In this document: positions 62,375 through 64,000 of the stretch, piece by piece
Layout of the letters: each line of letters opens with the position of its first letter
Position numbering within the stretch: position 1 is the stretch's first letter
DNA from: MPNP01 sp965215545
Lineage (GTDB): Bacteria; Pseudomonadota; Alphaproteobacteria; Rhodobacterales; Rhodobacteraceae
NCBI GenBank assembly: GCA_965215545.1
Contig: OZ244066.1
Span: 2,666,001 to 2,730,000 of the forward strand
Length of the DNA: 64,000 nucleotides
Direction of reading: 5' to 3'
The notes under the pieces: generated by a model
Told to the model about the DNA's origin: nothing
What the model saw: only the letters and a program-made list of their open reading frames with translations
The model's database searches: none
Position numbers and translations under genes: made by a program

Positions 62375-63319
62375 TCATGGCAGGTGAGCGATGGCCTCGG
62401 TCAGGAGAGAAAAGAAGCGATCGGCATCAGCCGAGCCGATGAATGTGGCATTGGCAGGCCGATCTGTAACCCCCCACCAGTCAGCCACTGTCATGCCCCG
62501 TGTCAGGGGCGACTCGGTCTCGATCTCCACATTGATGTGCCGACCGGCAAAGATCCCGGGTTCGAGCAGGTAGGCAATCACGCATGGATCATGGAGGGGT
62601 GCCCCGTCCTGACCGTACTTGCGCTGGTCAAACCGCTCATAGAAGGCGGTCATGCCCGTCACGGCCTTGCCGCACCGGTTGCCCAAGGCCCCGATGGCCG
62701 CCATCCGATCCTTGGTCGTTACAACCCGGTGGGTGACATCCAGCGGCAGCACGGTGGTCTTGATCCCGGCCGCAAAGACCATCTTGGCAGCTTCAGGATC
62801 AACATAGATATTGAATTCCGCCGCCGGGGTGACATTGCCCACCTCAAAATAGGCCCCTCCCATCAGGACGATTTCCGCCGCCCGCTGCAGGGTTGCGGCA
62901 TCCCGCTCAAGTGCCAGACCGATATTGGTCAGCGGGCCAAGCGGGCAGAGTGTGATGCTGCCCGGTTCATGGGCAGCCAGGGTTGCAAGAATGAAGTCAA
63001 CCGCGTGCTCATCCTGCAACGGCGTGGCAGGGTTGAAGATCTCCATGCCATCAAGGCCTGTCTTCCCATGCACGGCCTCGGCCGTGACCAATTCCCTGGT
63101 CAGCGGCCGATCGCACCCGGCAAACACCGGAATATCCTGTCGGCCCGCCAGATCACAGATGATCCGGGCATTGCGCTCGGTCAACGACAGCGGCACATTG
63201 CCCGCCACTGCCGTGATGCCCAGAACATCGATCTCTGCACTGGCCAGGGCCAGCAGGATGGCAACGGCATCATCCTGTCCGGGGTCGGTGTCAATGATCA
63301 CCTTGCGTCGCGTGCTCAT
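62375..63319 (-). CDS. Inosine-uridine preferring nucleoside hydrolase
   Basis: Calcium-dependent N-ribohydrolase of 314 residues that splits nucleosides to base and ribose for salvage. The hallmark DTDPGQDDAVAILLAL binds the metal. Further family pieces are GITAVAGNVPLSLTERNAR, LCPLGPLTNIGLALE, LMGGAYFEVGNVTPAAEFNI and PLHDPCVIAYLLEP (last metal Asp). The start ATG 63319 (MSTRRKVIIDTDPGQDDA) overlaps the mazG stop (ATGA), so it is coupled to that gene. Confidence 0.94.
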   Translation of the reverse strand: MSTRRKVIIDTDPGQDDAVAILLALASAEIDVLGITAVAGNVPLSLTERNARIICDLAGRQDIPVFAGCDRPLTRELVTAEAVHGKTGLDGMEIFNPATPLQDEHAVDFILATLAAHEPGSITLCPLGPLTNIGLALERDAATLQRAAEIVLMGGAYFEVGNVTPAAEFNIYVDPEAAKMVFAAGIKTTVLPLDVTHRVVTTKDRMAAIGALGNRCGKAVTGMTAFYERFDQRKYGQDGAPLHDPCVIAYLLEPGIFAGRHINVEIETESPLTRGMTVADWWGVTDRPANATFIGSADADRFFSLLTEAIAHLP

Positions 63320-64000
63320 CCGTCTCTCTCCTTGCGCAGCAGGGCAGACTTGGCATCCTCCCACACCCGGTCCTGTTCCGCCCGGGAGAGATCCCCGTAG
63401 TGTCTGCCTGTGGCTTTGACAAGGTCATCCGCTGTCTTGACCCGCTCGACAAACACCGCATTGGTATCCCGCAGGGCCTGGTCCGGATCCACCCCGCACA
63501 TCCGGGCAAGATTGACCGCTGCAAAAAGGACATCGCCGATTTCCCCCTCAAGGTCATCGCCCGCCCCCCGCCGAGCCGCGGCCACCTCATCGAGCTCTTC
63601 TGCACATTTGGCGAGAGCCTCGCCAAACCCGGCAAACTCGTAGCCACGGCGAGCGACAGTCTGCTGGATCTTGAGGGCCCGCAACATCGCCGGCAGGCCC
63701 TTGGTGATCGCAGCCAACTCTTCAGGCAGGGATCCGGTGCCCCGCTCCCTTTGCTTGCTCTGTTCCCAGAATTCCTTCTGCTCGTCGGCAGTCCTGATCG
63801 ACCGCATCTCGCCAAAGACATGAGGATGGCGAGCAATCAGCTTGCCATTGAGCCGTTCGACAACCGCGGCAAAATCGAACAGCTCCTGTTCGGCAGCCAG
63901 CTGGGCAAGAAACACCACCTGCAGCAGCAGATCACCCAACTCGCTTTCCAGGCCATCCATATCATCCGCCTCAATCGCATCGGCGACCTCGTAGGCTTCC
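63316..64000 (-). CDS. mazG: Nucleoside triphosphate pyrophosphohydrolase MazG (5' end cut by window edge)
   Basis: House-cleaning NTP pyrophosphatase. The frame is open to the right edge: EAYEVADAIEADDMDGLESE and ELGDLLLQVVFLAQLA belong to the first MazG domain with its metal-binding Glu residues. KLIARHPHVFGEM is the linker typical of the long form. The second domain has KCAEELDEVAAARR and GEIGDVLFAAVNLARMCGVD. The N-terminal ~35-40 residues lie outside. It overlaps the nucleoside hydrolase gene downstream; both act on nucleotides or nucleosides. Confidence 0.94.
   Translation of the reverse strand, partial: EAYEVADAIEADDMDGLESELGDLLLQVVFLAQLAAEQELFDFAAVVERLNGKLIARHPHVFGEMRSIRTADEQKEFWEQSKQRERGTGSLPEELAAITKGLPAMLRALKIQQTVARRGYEFAGFGEALAKCAEELDEVAAARRGAGDDLEGEIGDVLFAAVNLARMCGVDPDQALRDTNAVFVERVKTADDLVKATGRHYGDLSRAEQDRVWEDAKSALLRKERDG

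Noticed and set aside
1..64000. CRISPR array, rRNA, tRNA or prophage
   Set aside because: No regularly spaced repeats, rRNA landmarks, tRNA cloverleafs or phage structural genes were seen.

Overview
The window reads as the chromosome of a GC-rich alphaproteobacterium, probably near Rhodospirillales. The evidence is a UPF0262 gene, the rplM-rpsI-argC order, class II DAHP synthase, olsB/olsA ornithine-lipid genes, TrmJ next to CtaA, and a gyrA-ssb/uvrA block. The taxon is inferred from gene content only. Most of the 64 kb is densely packed housekeeping sequence, with many ATGA or GTGA gene overlaps. I saw no rRNA, tRNA or CRISPR array.

Layout. 1-2984: carbohydrate ABC importer (two permeases, one cut by the left edge, and a binding protein). 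3185-4733: a secreted-protein gene split by an IS5-family element, with a C10 run just after its start codon. 4734-7459: accessory stretch with a decayed membrane-protein ORF, an orphan DarG-like macrodomain gene and UPF0262. 7460-17682: membrane protein, GlxA-type regulator, DAHP synthase, olsB-olsA, DUF3553, gamma-carbonic anhydrase, gmk, trmJ, ctaA, carboxypeptidase Taq, enoyl-CoA hydratase. 17881-19578: a divergent pair of small secreted proteins with C/G homopolymer runs and a long stem-loop. 19758-25820: rplM-rpsI, argC, ccmE-ccmF-ccmH, enoyl-CoA hydratase. 26310-27878: an AAA-ATPase/PD-(D/E)XK protein with altered active sites. 28063-33353: five-gene sugar operon (split transketolase, FGGY kinase, dehydrogenase, class II aldolase/epimerase). 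33500-34411: NYN-domain protein. 34815-51218: M20 peptidase, mnmA, ligA, NifU/SufU-like scaffold, gluQ, gyrA, ssb, uvrA, and the valine-catabolism trio mmsB/HIBCH/mmsA. 51470-55164: accessory island with an HNH-like membrane protein, a RelE-helicase fusion and small membrane proteins. 55520-64000: coaD, cyclophilin, DUF3179, tyrS, eno, fur, selO, nucleoside hydrolase, mazG (cut by the right edge).

The most interesting signal is the small secreted-protein family at 3185-4733 and 17929-19445. Three C/G runs of 10-11 bases sit where slippage would switch expression: just inside two coding starts and in a possible promoter spacer. Removing the IS with one TA duplicate and adding one C to the run rebuilds a 228-residue protein, closely matching its 227-residue paralogue in the window. 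This looks like a phase-variable surface or secreted set with one member doubly silenced. The 51.8-54.7 kb island is the second candidate.
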